This document shows, in pieces, positions 33,830 to 45,081 of a stretch of DNA of 64,000 bases (position 1 is the stretch's first letter; the number at the start of each line of letters is the position of its first letter). The notes below the pieces were generated by a model that saw only the letters and a program-made list of their open reading frames with translations, had not been told where the DNA came from and searched no databases. The stretch spans positions 62,001 to 126,000 of the forward strand of contig JAKSYS010000093.1 in assembly GCA_022925895.1 (NCBI GenBank), given 5' to 3'. A program made the position numbers and the translations under genes. Source of the stretch: Fragilaria crotonensis (taxonomy: Eukaryota > Bacillariophyta > Fragilariophyceae > Fragilariales > Fragilariaceae).

Positions 33830-34509
33830 GCGTTGGAAGTTGGAACGCACCAAAAATGGAACAAGTCACAACTGATATCTCATGGTTATCCTTTTAGCCT
33901 TAGTGATCACGATTGCGTAGTTCCATACAAAGTTTTCCCACTTTTACGAATAAATCCATTATTTATTGAAGGACTTTGCTTGTATCGAAGCGTATTAATG
34001 TTGCGATGAAATGCAACCCCACCGCACCGCCAACCCCCAACTTCAGTTTGCTCAAAGAAAGAGCCCCCAATGCGTACCTACTCGTAGTACACCTGCCCTT
34101 ACGTTATGTTTTCCGGGTTCATTTTGCTCGTTGAGTTGCATGTTTTATGTTACTCCAGTACGTTCAAAAGCGGATGACATGCCAGGCCGCCATTGGCTGC
34201 CATGGTGAAGGAAGTACAGTAGCAAGTCTGCTTTCCTTCATCCAGATCCCTGTTCCTCAGGACTAATCTTTATCAGGATAGGTCTAAATTACAGTGCAAT
34301 TCTCTGCGCACAAGAAAGACATTTCGGCTCATGGCAGACTAGGCCATTAAATGATTCGTCAGGCATTTGGAGCAATTTGTGGGTTAATCTTTAGAACTCT
34401 GATAACTGATAAGTCATTAAAAATTATAGCCGTAGTGACCATAGTTCTATCGGTAGAGTGCTTAGTGATAATATGAACAACAGAGAGCATCCAACCGACT
34501 TGCCCAGCA
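33830..34509. other. Intergenic, convergent 3' ends
   Basis: AT-rich, with possible polyadenylation-like AATAAA at about 33948. No gene or RNA is recognised. Confidence 0.5.
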
Positions 34510-35013
34510 CTATTTGGTATACGCACCAACATATTCCACCACACCTGTCTTTGGATTGAGCCTTGTCTTTTTGATTTGTCGCAATTGTTTTTTGGACAGC
34601 GCCTTGAGCGTGAGTCCGACCTTGGTAGCATTGAGAGTCTGCGCTGCCATTTGAGCTTGTTTGAATTCATTCTCTGCTCTCCGCTTTTCATTCTCCAACT
34701 TTCGTTCCTTCTTGGCAATTTTTTCTTGTCGTCGTTCTTCTCCCAATTCTGCTTGCAATTCGAGTGCTCCCTTCCGCGCCCGTCTTAATTCTTGACGTGC
34801 TTCGTATGTGGAAACTTGATTGTTCATGACAGTTTTGATCAGCGACGACGCTCTCTTTTGTGGACGAACTTTCCATTTGCGACCCGACACATTGCGGCCC
34901 TTTTCCATGTTGCGATCGACCGTGACCAATTTGACAACGTCTCCATGGAGAATCGATTTTTTGGGATCCACAGCAATGGGATTGGTTGATAGTTGGGTTG
35001 AAGAACTGCTCAT
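34510..35013 (-). CDS. CGR1: CGR1/CCDC86-family nucleolar ribosome-biogenesis protein
   Basis: A 167-residue intact frame. The N-terminal half contains GRNVSGRKWKVRPQKRASSLI, the family signature. The centre is a highly charged coiled coil (EERRQEKIAKKERKLENEK). The C-terminus has LKALSKKQLRQIKKTRLNPKTG ending VEYVGAYTK, also diagnostic. Family members are nucleolar and needed for 60S pre-rRNA processing and growth. Length fits the family (about 120-200 aa). The promoter holds CCAAT and a full CRE palindrome. The call rests on two conserved blocks at the expected spacing. Confidence 0.88.
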   Translation of the reverse strand: MSSSSTQLSTNPIAVDPKKSILHGDVVKLVTVDRNMEKGRNVSGRKWKVRPQKRASSLIKTVMNNQVSTYEARQELRRARKGALELQAELGEERRQEKIAKKERKLENEKRRAENEFKQAQMAAQTLNATKVGLTLKALSKKQLRQIKKTRLNPKTGVVEYVGAYTK

Positions 35014-35340
35014 TGTTTAAATATTGATCTTGGGATGGCACAGATTAGTGGTGGGAAGGTATGATGCTCAACAGGACCACAAGTCCGCTTGAGGTTGAGC
35101 TGTTAGCACAGATGGACTGTACGAGTATGTTGGATTTGAGCCCAGTATCGAGATGAATTCGGCCGTCGAGAAGTCGAAGCGTCTTGGAAAATGGTTGACG
35201 AGTGTTCATCGGTCTGCACTGTGTTGCTGTGTTGAGATTTGACTATAGTACCAGGGAACATGTACAAGTACAGCTGGTTTTCTGTTCTAAAATCCGGGCG
35301 CACGTCCCAGTATTAATTCTACGCTAGACCGATTTCACTG

Positions 35341-35354
35341 CCAATATGACGTCA
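35341..35354. promoter_or_regulatory. CCAAT + CRE palindrome upstream of CGR1
   Basis: CCAATATGACGTCA: a CCAAT box directly followed by a perfect TGACGTCA, about 330 bp upstream of the CGR1 start and on its 5' side. Binding by bZIP/NF-Y factors is inferred from the motifs. The interval 35014-35340 shows nothing else. Confidence 0.4.
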
Positions 35355-35924
35355 CGAGGGCGGGACTTTGTCGTGTTGGAAGCAAGGCTTCCACAATGAG
35401 ATTTTCAAGCCGTCGTTTGCAACATTTCCATTCTAATCTATAGATTTACCTCCTGCAGTCACCTTCCTATGTAACTCAGTGAACCTACTGTTGGTGATAA
35501 ATCTATAGATACAATGGTTGACAAAGGTAAATATGCTATTTTGACTGATGCCGTCATGCTACTTCGAACAGACATCACGTATGGTCCGAGATTGTCAAAT
35601 TGCTGGCTTCCTGCATCAACTTGGGCTGAAGCTTTAGGAGATTTGATGTCAATGCGTCCCTTGGCGTCATTGATGTAAGAAGGTTCAATACAGGGATGTC
35701 CAAGTCGGCTTCTTTCGGAGAATTGATGCACCGATTTGATGGATCAAACACAACAGGAGTGTTCAGAGTCACATACAAGAACACATTCTATTACTACTTC
35801 ACAGAGAAATCAAGGCAGATACGGTACCCATGTCCACTTAACAGTGCATGGAACGAAAAAGTAATGGAAGCAGCCGCAAATGTGCTAGTCATTCCAAGCA
35901 CAAGATCAAGACCCGCTCGACACA
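35355..35924. other. Region upstream of the DDE transposase relic
   Basis: Two copies of an ATCTATAGAT-type palindrome (about 35438 and 35500). A plus-strand frame at 35696-35980 has protein-like segments (TTGVFRVTYKNTFYYYF and YPCPLNSAWNEKVMEAAANV) that may be a decayed N-terminal part or neighbouring ORF of the following transposon. Not certain. Confidence 0.35.
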
Positions 35925-38502
35925 ATGATAACTACACCTGTCAACACGGAGGCTACAACGGGAGGAAGGATCGGAGACATTGTTGAGCAATCACCGAGCA
36001 AACGAGCAAGGATAGGAGATACTGGTGCGGCCGCTGTAATGATTGCTGCTGATGCTTCTAGCTCAAGTTACTGGCCATGTAGCCCAGAGGCATACCGAGT
36101 GTTCAAACCACCAAAGAAACATGGGACAACGAATTGCGAGGATGGGAATGATACTGATTTCGATTCTGAAACTCCAATGGAAGCACTTCAGAGAAGGATT
36201 GTACTGCTTCAAAGCGTTCATGAGGAAGAAAATAATTGGAGGAATGTTGTGCAAGGTAGAGATATCGACAACGTGTGTACCAAAGCTGAGATATGCGCTG
36301 TCAGGCAAAGGGCGACGTTTCTTTGTTATGCGTACCGATTGGCTCTTGCAAAAATGAATGAATGGACGTGGCAAGACTGTTGCACTGAATCTTGTAAGGT
36401 ATTGAACACTGTTGGTATGACGCAAGCAACCTTCTATAAAACCATCGCAAATTGGAACATTGTGTTCCGTAATTTTGAATGCTTCCCAAACCCAAACTTG
36501 TCTGTTCAGTGTGGAAACGACCTCTTCCTCGAGTTCTCGAAGTGTTTCCATGCGCAAAGGAGCAGATTGTTGCATTTGGCGTCGAGAACTTGTCACATCT
36601 TTCAATTGAAGCAGTCTATCAATTCGTTCATTCGTCTGTAATCCCAAGGCTGGCTGCGTTGTGGAAACGTGAATCGGTAGTAGACGAAGATACTGCAGAA
36701 ACGTCAACATTGAGTACAAGTACTACAGCCATTAATCCTACTAGCAATCCTGTCGATGTCGATCAAGATGAGGATGATATTGCGCTATTCCTTCGCGCAC
36801 ATAGACTTAAAAACATGAGCTTCACAACAGCATGGCGCTGGATGCGATTACTCGGATTCAAGTATGATACGAGAAGGAAGAGCTTCTACGTCGATGGCCA
36901 TGAACGTGAAGATGTTGTCGCACATCGAAATGCATTCTGCAAGAACTACCTTACCGTGCTTGAGCCACGTTGTCGGCGTTGGATTCAGCTTCCACTCAGT
37001 GAAGCTGCTACGATCAAGACCTTAGACACAGATTTCGGACATCATTACTATGATATTATATCTGATGAGACTCGGGTTGAGTTTCACGTTGACTATTGGA
37101 AGAATTGCATATCAAGAATCAAAAGGGGAGAAGAGGCAGCGCGAGATGTTGAAGCAAAAACAAGCATACGAGTGTCATCATCAGTCAGGCCCTTGATGAT
37201 TATTGGTCAAGATGAGTCTGTCTTCGCGCAGTATCTACTGTCCTCCAAACAATGGGTTGGGCCAAAGGACAAGTGCCACTTCTGCCCAAGTCGGAGGGCG
37301 ATGGGTATATGCTTTCTGCGTTCGTGTCACGCGAATTCGGCTTTGGCAGGCAGATGACAGAGGATGAGTTACAAAGAGTGAATATGGCAAGGCAAACAGC
37401 AGCTCTCGGCGGTGGAAATTACCTCGATACAACAGCTGCGATGGAAATCTTGGGAACAACGAGGAAGCCGATTTTGTTGGAATCCCCTTCGTAAAATACT
37501 TGTTCATCGGAATCAATAATCAGGGTTATTGGAATTCATACCACATGAGTCTTCAGCTTGAGGATGTGGTTGATTGCCTACGAATCCTATATCCAAGCTT
37601 CGATTTTGTATTTTGTTCGATCATTCTCAGGGACACGCTCGCAAACGTGATGGTGCACTCAGTGCGATCAACATGCAAAAGAACTTTGGAGGATCAAAAC
37701 AGCAGATGAGAGACACAGTCATAATGTCACAAGAGGGTTATCTGGGCACACACTCACCAACCCTGGGCATCGGAGACACAGTCAATGGTATTCAATACTG
37801 ACGACTGTGGCCCATGGTATTTGACACCAGAGCAACGTGACTTACAACGTCATGATCGAATAATGGGAAAAGAAGCAAGCCAATTGAAAAAACAAAGAAG
37901 ACCCTTCTTGAAGAGCTCAACGAAAAGGGTGTGACGCTCCAACAAAAACGCGGGTACACTAAAGCCGAACTTCAGGAATTGGCAAGAAACAATTCAATCG
38001 AAACTCACAAAGAAGTCGACAAAATCCTATCTGGATGGGAAGGAAAATCTAAAGGCATGCTACAAGTTCTGTGGGAAAGAGGACTGATTGATCCAAGTGA
38101 GTTAGATAAATACACTGTCGACGGAAAGAAAGACACAATTTCAGGGAAGATTGACTTACGGTATTCCCTACGCCATCTCATCGCAGAGTGTGCTGATTTC
38201 AAGGATGAGGAAACGGCACTTCAGTACCTTGGATCTCAGCTGGGCATCACGGTACTTCTAACACCAAAGTTCCATGCCGAATTAGCAGGGAAGGCATTGA
38301 ATTTTGCTGGGGTCACGCAAAGGCTTTCTACCGACGGGTTCCTGTATCTCAAAAGAGGGGACGAGAGAATTTCAAACAACTTGTGAGAGATTCAACGTGT
38401 TCAATCAAGGAGTTGACCAAAGAAAGGATGGGAAAGTTTGCTTCGAGAGCACGCGCATATATTTGTACTTACCATCATCTTTTGAGAGTCAGCAGAGAAT
38501 GA
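35925..38502 (+). pseudogene. Decayed DDE transposase of the YVDGHER family
   Basis: Successive frames reconstruct the order of a large DDE transposase. A helical N-terminus (WTWQDCCTESCKVLNTVGM) is followed by TAWRWMRLLGFKYDTRRKS and FYVDGHEREDVVAHRNAFC, then LMIIGQDESVFAQYL (first Asp). Next come GDGYMLSAFVSREFGFG, GINNQGYWNSYHMSLQLEDVV, FDHSQGHARKRDGALSA (second Asp), MRDTVIMSQEGYLG, and finally GIEFCWGHAKAFYRRVPV (Glu) to a TGA at 38500-38502. Frameshifts lie near 36490, 37260, 37490, 37640, 37800 and 38300. Similar proteins are common in diatoms, oomycetes and basidiomycetes. TIRs were not found by eye. The copy is nonfunctional as read. Confidence 0.75.
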
Positions 38503-39365
38503 GGCAGCAAGGTCGTACCCACAACTTCATCGCCACAAGTATAACAGAAGATCAAGGACTTCTGTACTCCGAAATCCAACGCCTGATGAAATTGTTCAAG
38601 TCTCACAGGTGTGCATTGGACTTCGATCGTGGCTTCGTCAACAGTGCACTCAAAGAAGCAAAGACAAGAAACGAGGAGGACGAGGTGTGATCATCATGTC
38701 GACAGAGATGGATTTTTATGGTCGCAGGAGACAGCTGCTACTAAAACTTGATAAAGGATATGGAAATAATATGCGTGCATGGTACGAATTGTACACAACC
38801 TACGTTCGGACGCTTCAACGAAAAACCAGCTGTACCAGGTACCCTGGTACAATTGTATCTAGTAGTATATGCATATGCGTTGCCAAATGCTCGGAGCGCT
38901 TGGAGTACAGGTCATATGCATACAGTACCAAGTACTGAACTCCAGTACTAACTACCAGGTACTGGAGACTGGAGACTGGAGTGCTCCAGTAGAACTTAGT
39001 ACTGTAGTACTGGATTACCAAGTATTCCGAGTACTGTACTAAGAGTGAAGTACCTTCTACTGTATTTTTGGTCACTACTCTACTGTACTCCGAGTACAAG
39101 TACACTCTGCACAACCTGATGGAAAATCCAAATACCTCGTCGTCGTTTCGTTGCATGCATATCCTTGAAGAAAACTCAACTTAATCGGCTCTCTCGAATC
39201 TGGAATGATCGATCGTGCACTTCCAGTTCGGATCAGTTCACAGTTCGCAACCGCACTCCCACTTCACCCAAAGCACTAAGCACTAAGCAAAACGCATACA
39301 CAATTGACCAGATCGTTGAGGACTGATCTTTACGCTTACGCTGCGTAGTGGAGTATCATATAATC
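38503..39365. other. GTAC-rich intergenic DNA upstream of the ABCG gene
   Basis: 38815-39115 is saturated with GTAC palindromes such as GTACCAGGTACC and CAGTACTGGAGTAC. It also has two 7-bp repeats: (ACTGGAG)3 at 38961-38981 and (AAGCACT)2.7 at 39271-39289. No gene is recognised; the ABCG promoter must lie here. Confidence 0.6.
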
Positions 39366-41664
39366 ATGGCAAAGTTCCTCGTGCAGGCGTGTGTGCTCCT
39401 CATCTTGTTGCAGCACTCACAGCATCATGCTGTGCAAGGTCAAAGGACCTTAGTATCACTCTCCAAGAAACTCAAGTTTTTGACCAGCTCGGATAGTACC
39501 AAGAAGAAAACCGCAACTACGACTGCCCCACTACCCTTTGCGGAAAAAGGTAAGGGCCATTTCTGGGACCGAGATTGGGATTTCAACTTCGATTCCGATG
39601 ACATTACGGCAATCGGTATCACCCTGTTGCTCGTGGTCTCCTCCGCGATACTGATGAGGCTGCGAGCACTTGGTGAGTAGAGAACTTACCGTGCTGCGTG
39701 CGAACAGAATCACTACCCTCACCATAGCCTGGTTGTTGAACGTTTATACAACACACTCACCCTCTCGTCATCGTGACCCCACATTGACAGATACGACTTC
39801 TACCGATTCCGATGTTGAAACTGATCTCCATAACGCTAAAGTGGTTTTATCCTTCAAGGGTATTCATTTGGAGATGAAACCTAAAAACAAGAAACAGCCG
39901 CCTCGTTTGATCCTGGATGGGAGCATTCGTGGTGTGGCCAAACCGGGTCGGTTGTTGGCAATCATGGGGCCCAGTGGGAGTGGAAAGTCCACACTTCTCG
40001 ATGCACTGGCTGGAAAGATTAAGTATTCACCCAAACTATCGCTTCATGGGCGCCGATACTTGAATGATGAACTCGTATCCGGTGATTCCCAAATCCCAGC
40101 CGCGTACATTCAGCAGGATACCAATTTCTTTCCACACATGACTGTCAAGGAAACATTGGATTTTAGAGTCGAACTCAAGGTAGGGTCGTCCTTGACAAAA
40201 CGAGAACGAGATAAATTGGTGGCGGATCTTATGGATCAATTGAATTTATCCATTTCCGCCAATACCATTGTCGGGAATAACAAAGTCCGCGGATTGTCGG
40301 GAGGTGAACGGAAACGACTTTCGATAGCCTGTGAGATGATTTCGTCTCCTTCCATTATCTTTCTCGACGAACCAACATCGGGCTTGGATTCCTATCAAGC
40401 CATGCAGGTGGTGGAAACCTTGCGGAAACTAGCAGATGCTGGCAAGACAGTAATTGCTGTCATTCATCAACCATCCCAACAAGCGTTTGCGCAATTCGAT
40501 GATCTCTTGTTGTTGTCCGAAGGCAAACAAATGTACTTTGGTCCAGTCAGTAAGGTGCGATCGTATATGGAGAGTTTAGGGTACAAGGCATCGTCGGAGA
40601 CTGGAACAGCGGAACATATTTTGGATTGTATCTCCAAGGTCAATTCGCCGGACAAGGATGCCGAACAGGAGTCATTGGATCGCATCCTCCACTTGGCTTC
40701 AAGTGCTGCTGGCATTGGTGAGCACATCTTGGAACTCCCCAAAACAGACGCAACAAAGGAAAAGGAGAAGCGCTTTGCCGCCATTGGAGGCACCAGACCG
40801 AAGGCCAACCTCTTGCGTCAATTCAAATTGCTCTTGGGTCGATCCCTGAGCGAAACCTTTCGTGGAAAGGGGGCAATCATCATCAAGGTAGTTCAACAAG
40901 TGACGTTGGGTGTCATTTACGGTGGTATCTACAAATTGAAGAACAATCAAGCTTCCATTCAAGATCGAATCGGCCTCTTGTCCTTGATTGTCATTGGCGC
41001 CAACAACATGGCCATGGCTGGAACGATACGTGCCTTTCCCAAAGAAAAAACCATTATTACCGGAGAGATTGGCTCCAAACTCTACATGACGCTGCCTTAC
41101 TTTTTCGCCAAGGCCATTGCCGAAATCCCTCTTATTGCTTCGTTATCTGCTCTATTCGGTGGCATTGTCTACTCCTTGACTGGCCTGCAGCGCTCACGAG
41201 CCAAGTTTCAAAACTTTTTGGGTCTTGTGAGTTTACACACCATCGCGTCGGAAGCGATTGGTCTCATGATTGGATCCATCTCGTCGAGCAGTGATGTGGC
41301 ATTGGCGCTCTTCCCACCGATTGTTGTGTTGAATATCATCTTCGATGGTAAGAACATTTCGGAAGAGAATATTCCCAAACTCTTGAGATGGCTTCCCAAG
41401 ATTGGCCTTGTCCGGTGGGGATTTGAGGGGTTGGCGATTAATGAATTTCAGGGCCTCAAATTTGACACGGGTGGCCCACGACGCGGACCAGTCACCAAGA
41501 CGGGAGAAGAAGCACTGGAACGATTCGGATTGTTGGGATCCAGTGTCGGGCAGGTTGCCAAGGTACAACTCATGATGATTGGCACCTGTTGGATGATGAG
41601 CTACCTAGGCCTGAGCTTGACGCGACAAAAGTATCAATACATGGCGAACAAGCCCGAGGAATAA
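39366..41664 (+). CDS. ABCG (WHITE-type) half-transporter, one intron
   Basis: Exons 39366-39672 and 39791-41664 with a 118-nt GTGAGT...GACAG intron in phase 1 give 726 residues. I start at MAKFLVQACVLLILL, which makes a signal peptide; an upstream Met six codons earlier is possible. A TM segment (AIGITLLLVVSSAIL) precedes the nucleotide-binding domain: Walker A GPSGSGKST, signature VRGLSGGERKRLSIACEM, Walker B IIFLDEPTSGLD, H-loop VIAVIHQPS. The C-terminal half has the ABC2-type membrane domain with LYMTLPYFFAKAIAEIPL. Domain order NBD-TMD and the single NBD identify an ABCG half-size exporter that must dimerise; substrates of the family are lipids, sterols or pigments. An N-terminal signal peptide plus TM is an unusual extension for ABCG. 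Confidence 0.92.
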
Positions 41665-41920
41665 AGTTAGACAAGGGTTGGTCAAGCTACGATAGGCATA
41701 CCCGCTACTACCAGGTACCGTAGACGTAGCATGCGAGGAATGTGACACGAGCCTTACGGCATTTTATTATAAATTTACCCTCAACGGAGGTATACACAAT
41801 ATTGATTCGTTATGGTTCCGCTTTCTGCGCTTGTATCGTGTGAATGCGAATGGGAAGCCAATCCTGCATTTTATGGACTTCGTACGTCGTATTTCCCCAG
41901 ACAACGCAAGTCCCATCACC

Positions 41921-42919
41921 TTATCCGTGATACTGATAATGATCATATCCATGAGTTGTGTAGGTCGGATCGGCGTAATGATGTGGCATGGCAGCAGCAT
42001 CGTACATGTCATGTTGATGCAAGTATTGCTGGGCCACCTGCGACTGGGCTGCTGGTTCGGCGGTCGCCTTGTGAGCCATGTATTTCTGCATCTCATGGTT
42101 GAAGCGAATCTTATCTTCGGCGGCCATATCTTCGTACTTTTTCTTCTCTTCAGGAGTCAATGCTCTCCAGCGTTCGCCCATGAGAGTGCCGAGTTCGACG
42201 AATTTGATTCCTGGATATTCCTTCATGATTTGAGGGCGGGTATCAAAGGTGAAAAAGACAAAGGATCCGCGGGCACGCTTAGGAGCAGCAGGGTCCTTGA
42301 CTTTCTTGACCTTGCGATGTTGAACGCGATGATCTTCAATCAAGTTTCCTTGGGCATCGTGTCCAGGGGGAGGAACATAAGATGCCATTTCGCCATCGAA
42401 GCGAGACTTGTCTTGGGAAGCACGGGCATCCCAAGTTGCCTTCTCTTCGGGCGTCAAGCACTTGTACATGGCCGATGTGTACTTGGCGAGCTGGCCAAAG
42501 GTCATGCCTGGATTCTCTCGCCGGAACTGATCGCGCATGGCGTTCTGGTAGAGAAGGTAGGCAGACATGTTTCTCTTGGGAGCATTGGGGTCGCGCTCTG
42601 GCTTTCCTCGGCGGCCTCCGGAAGCGCGACCGGTGAATGTCATGACAGCATCTCCCTTGGCATCGTATCCTGGTGGGGGAACGTAGTTGGCAAGTTCTTG
42701 AAGATAACGAGCCTTGTCAGCTTCAGCACGAGCAACCCAAGCTTCCTTTTCTTCAGGAGAAAGCTCGGCGTACATGGCAGATGTGTACTTTGCAAGTTGT
42801 CCGAAGGTCATTCCTGGATTCTGAGCCTTGAAAGTTTCACGCATGGCATTCTGATAGAGCAAATAAGCTGACATGTTGCGCTTTGGTGCGCCGGGGTCGC
42901 GAGGAGCCTTCTTTACCAT
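41921..42919 (-). CDS. Triple HMG-box chromatin protein, 332 aa
   Basis: Three HMG boxes at about residues 9-83, 110-185 and 215-288. The first two are near-duplicates sharing APKRNMSAYLLYQNAMR and NPGMTFGQLAKYTSAMY. The third (APKRARGSFVFFTFDTRP, FVELGTLMGERWRAL) is divergent. Boxes are joined by short VPPPG linkers and basic stretches. The C-terminus is Gln/His/Tyr-rich. HMGB/NHP6-type boxes bend DNA without sequence specificity and assist nucleosome remodelling. The tandem identity of boxes 1 and 2 implies an internal duplication. The frame is intact. Confidence 0.92.
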   Translation of the reverse strand: MVKKAPRDPGAPKRNMSAYLLYQNAMRETFKAQNPGMTFGQLAKYTSAMYAELSPEEKEAWVARAEADKARYLQELANYVPPPGYDAKGDAVMTFTGRASGGRRGKPERDPNAPKRNMSAYLLYQNAMRDQFRRENPGMTFGQLAKYTSAMYKCLTPEEKATWDARASQDKSRFDGEMASYVPPPGHDAQGNLIEDHRVQHRKVKKVKDPAAPKRARGSFVFFTFDTRPQIMKEYPGIKFVELGTLMGERWRALTPEEKKKYEDMAAEDKIRFNHEMQKYMAHKATAEPAAQSQVAQQYLHQHDMYDAAAMPHHYADPTYTTHGYDHYQYHG

Positions 42920-44829
42920 GTTTGCGGTTTGTAGTGGTGTAATGGAAGCGGGAAGGTGTGTTGATTTTCTTCGTTCGAAACTATAACACCATCAACAACG
43001 AGACCATATTAGTATTTGCATGTTCGTACAGTACTCGAGTACGAGCATCAGAAATCATCAATCAACAACCAGAATCATGCCTCGAGCAACAATGAATTGA
43101 GCGCCGTGTCATTGCCATGACACTGTCGCTATGGAATGATCATTGCACAACCGCTAACAGTATGGCATGATGCACTACAGATAATCGACCGATTGGTGTG
43201 GGGTCACAAGGGGCAAAAGCAAGGCCGGACGCGTGAACTGAGAACTGAGCCATTGCTGTATCTCTTCCTCGTACAGTGTACCGAATTCAATCCCATGGCA
43301 TCAAGACATTCCCTCATTCATTGAGATCCAATTCACCATCGTAGTACTCGATAAGCGTAAGTACTTCATCGTATCAACCTACCTTTACAGTTCGACAATA
43401 GCTGCAGCAACGTTTGTAAGTGCTGGTATGACCTCAACGTCTGGTATGTTTTTAGTTGTGGGTCTCGTTCTCAAGTCTCCTGTAGAATCGAGGGAATTCA
43501 ATTCTCGCCGATAGACCTCGACTTTGCTTACCTTGAACTACAGATCTATAGTATATCAATATCTAGAGGTCCATTTTGGGAGCATTCTTCGTTTTGAATC
43601 GATCCCGAACTTTTGAAAATCCCGGGCATTTTTGAAATTGCGCCCAGGTCTGTTCCGTATTCCCCTAACCTTACATGAGATTTCGAACGTCGTGTCACGA
43701 GTCACGAGTCAAGTCACGAGCTATTACAGTATTATTTCAATGAATCTGCACGGTACTCGTAGTACAGTACTTGAATTTACTGTGAACAGTGATAGTAGAG
43801 ATACCAGAACTATGCGTTGCAGTGCATGACGTCTGATTGAAAATGTCACCCGCAGCGGCAGCCGGCCAATTTTTCGCAGATTGTGGCCGCAGCCGGCCGT
43901 ATGCCAATTGCCTAATGTGCGCGGCCCCCGGCCGTACTTCCTGGTATGATATACTCGGAGTACTCGTACTAGAGAGTACATGCACAAGTACCCGTCCATG
44001 GTCTGACATCTGACAGACCCTACCCATGCCCGGGTGTAGTCAGAATGTCCGTGCCCGTAAAAAATGTACCCGGCCGCCACCGCACGGTATCATACGTGCT
44101 ACGCAGCCGTTGAGCGTACCGAGCAACAATGAAAGTACAGTACATTCTGTACAAACATAGCACACAGTACTACTAGTACTTGTACTCCATAATTGTAAGG
44201 TACTGTAGTACTATCGTGGTACAACCGACAAGGAAAAGGAACTGGCCGTACACCCGACCGTAACCGTGTAGCCGCGAAGAATTGCAAACATGGGGCAGCC
44301 GCGTGTGACCTGTGAATCGTGAAGTGCCGAAAAGCGAAAAGTTACGACATAGCGTAAGTGACTGCAGCCCGCCGGGCCGTGCCGTTCTTGTACCCAACAT
44401 ACTCTAACCGCTGCGGCTATCGGGCGTGCACTGATATGACATATTTCGTGAGAGTACCATGTACGACTGGAAGGTCCGGCAACTGACGGTTAGACAGTAG
44501 TACAGCGAAAATTGCTAACAGTTTCTCATTTACCGGCCGCCCGGTCTCAACGCCTGAAATATGGTGTTCGTAGTTCCTACTCCCAGCACTACATAAACAT
44601 GTTACAGGTAGCACTGTACCAGGTACATTTGAGTACCGAGTCTCCGTTGAGCAGCCGATCACATTTTCAGCAACTGTATCCATCGCACACTTTTTCGACG
44701 AACGAAAAAAGGCATATCACACTTCTCAAATTTGCCTTGTTGTCTGTAACAGTCACATTTTGACGACTACGAGAACACCACGACTTTCTCTCTTACATAC
44801 ATTCATATTACAGTTCATTCCCACTAAAC
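42920..44829. other. Intergenic DNA, GTAC-rich
   Basis: Many GTAC palindromes (about 43320-43380, 43730-43790, 43960-44270), a GCCGGCC-rich patch (43850-43930) and a short (GTCACGA)2.4 heptamer repeat at 43694-43710. No protein-coding gene or RNA is recognised. Confidence 0.6.
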
Positions 44830-45081
44830 ATGCACATTACGGATGTTATTTGCTGTTGTTTGCCAAAGTTCCCAAAGTACTCGGACCATGCCTGGGACGA
44901 GTTGCCCGAGGATGCCAAAGAGGCTGCCATCGTCCTCGGCTATACCAAGAAACTGTGGGACAAGAATCGAACCCCAGAACCCATTCGAGATTGTGGCTGG
45001 GAAGATTTGAATCCAGAACAACAAGCTGCAGCAATCGTGTTGGGGTACGACCAACGAATGTGGGATTATGCCGACGAGTGA
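44830..45081 (+). CDS. Small protein with two W..L...AA..LGY....WD repeats, 83 aa
   Basis: The sequence starts MHITDVICCCLPKFPKYSDH and then has two copies of one module: WDELPEDAKEAAIVLGYTKK/LWD and WEDLNPEQQAAAIVLGYDQR/MWD. Repetition at protein level with different codons argues that it is translated. The module is a recurrent element of otherwise unannotated diatom proteins, usually C-terminal to other domains; here it is almost the entire protein. The CCC near the N-terminus could be a lipidation or metal site (speculative). Function unknown. Confidence 0.65.
   Translation: MHITDVICCCLPKFPKYSDHAWDELPEDAKEAAIVLGYTKKLWDKNRTPEPIRDCGWEDLNPEQQAAAIVLGYDQRMWDYADE

Noticed and set aside
34420-34450. 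Possible tRNA-like sequence
   Set aside because: No A-box/B-box pair or cloverleaf could be formed.
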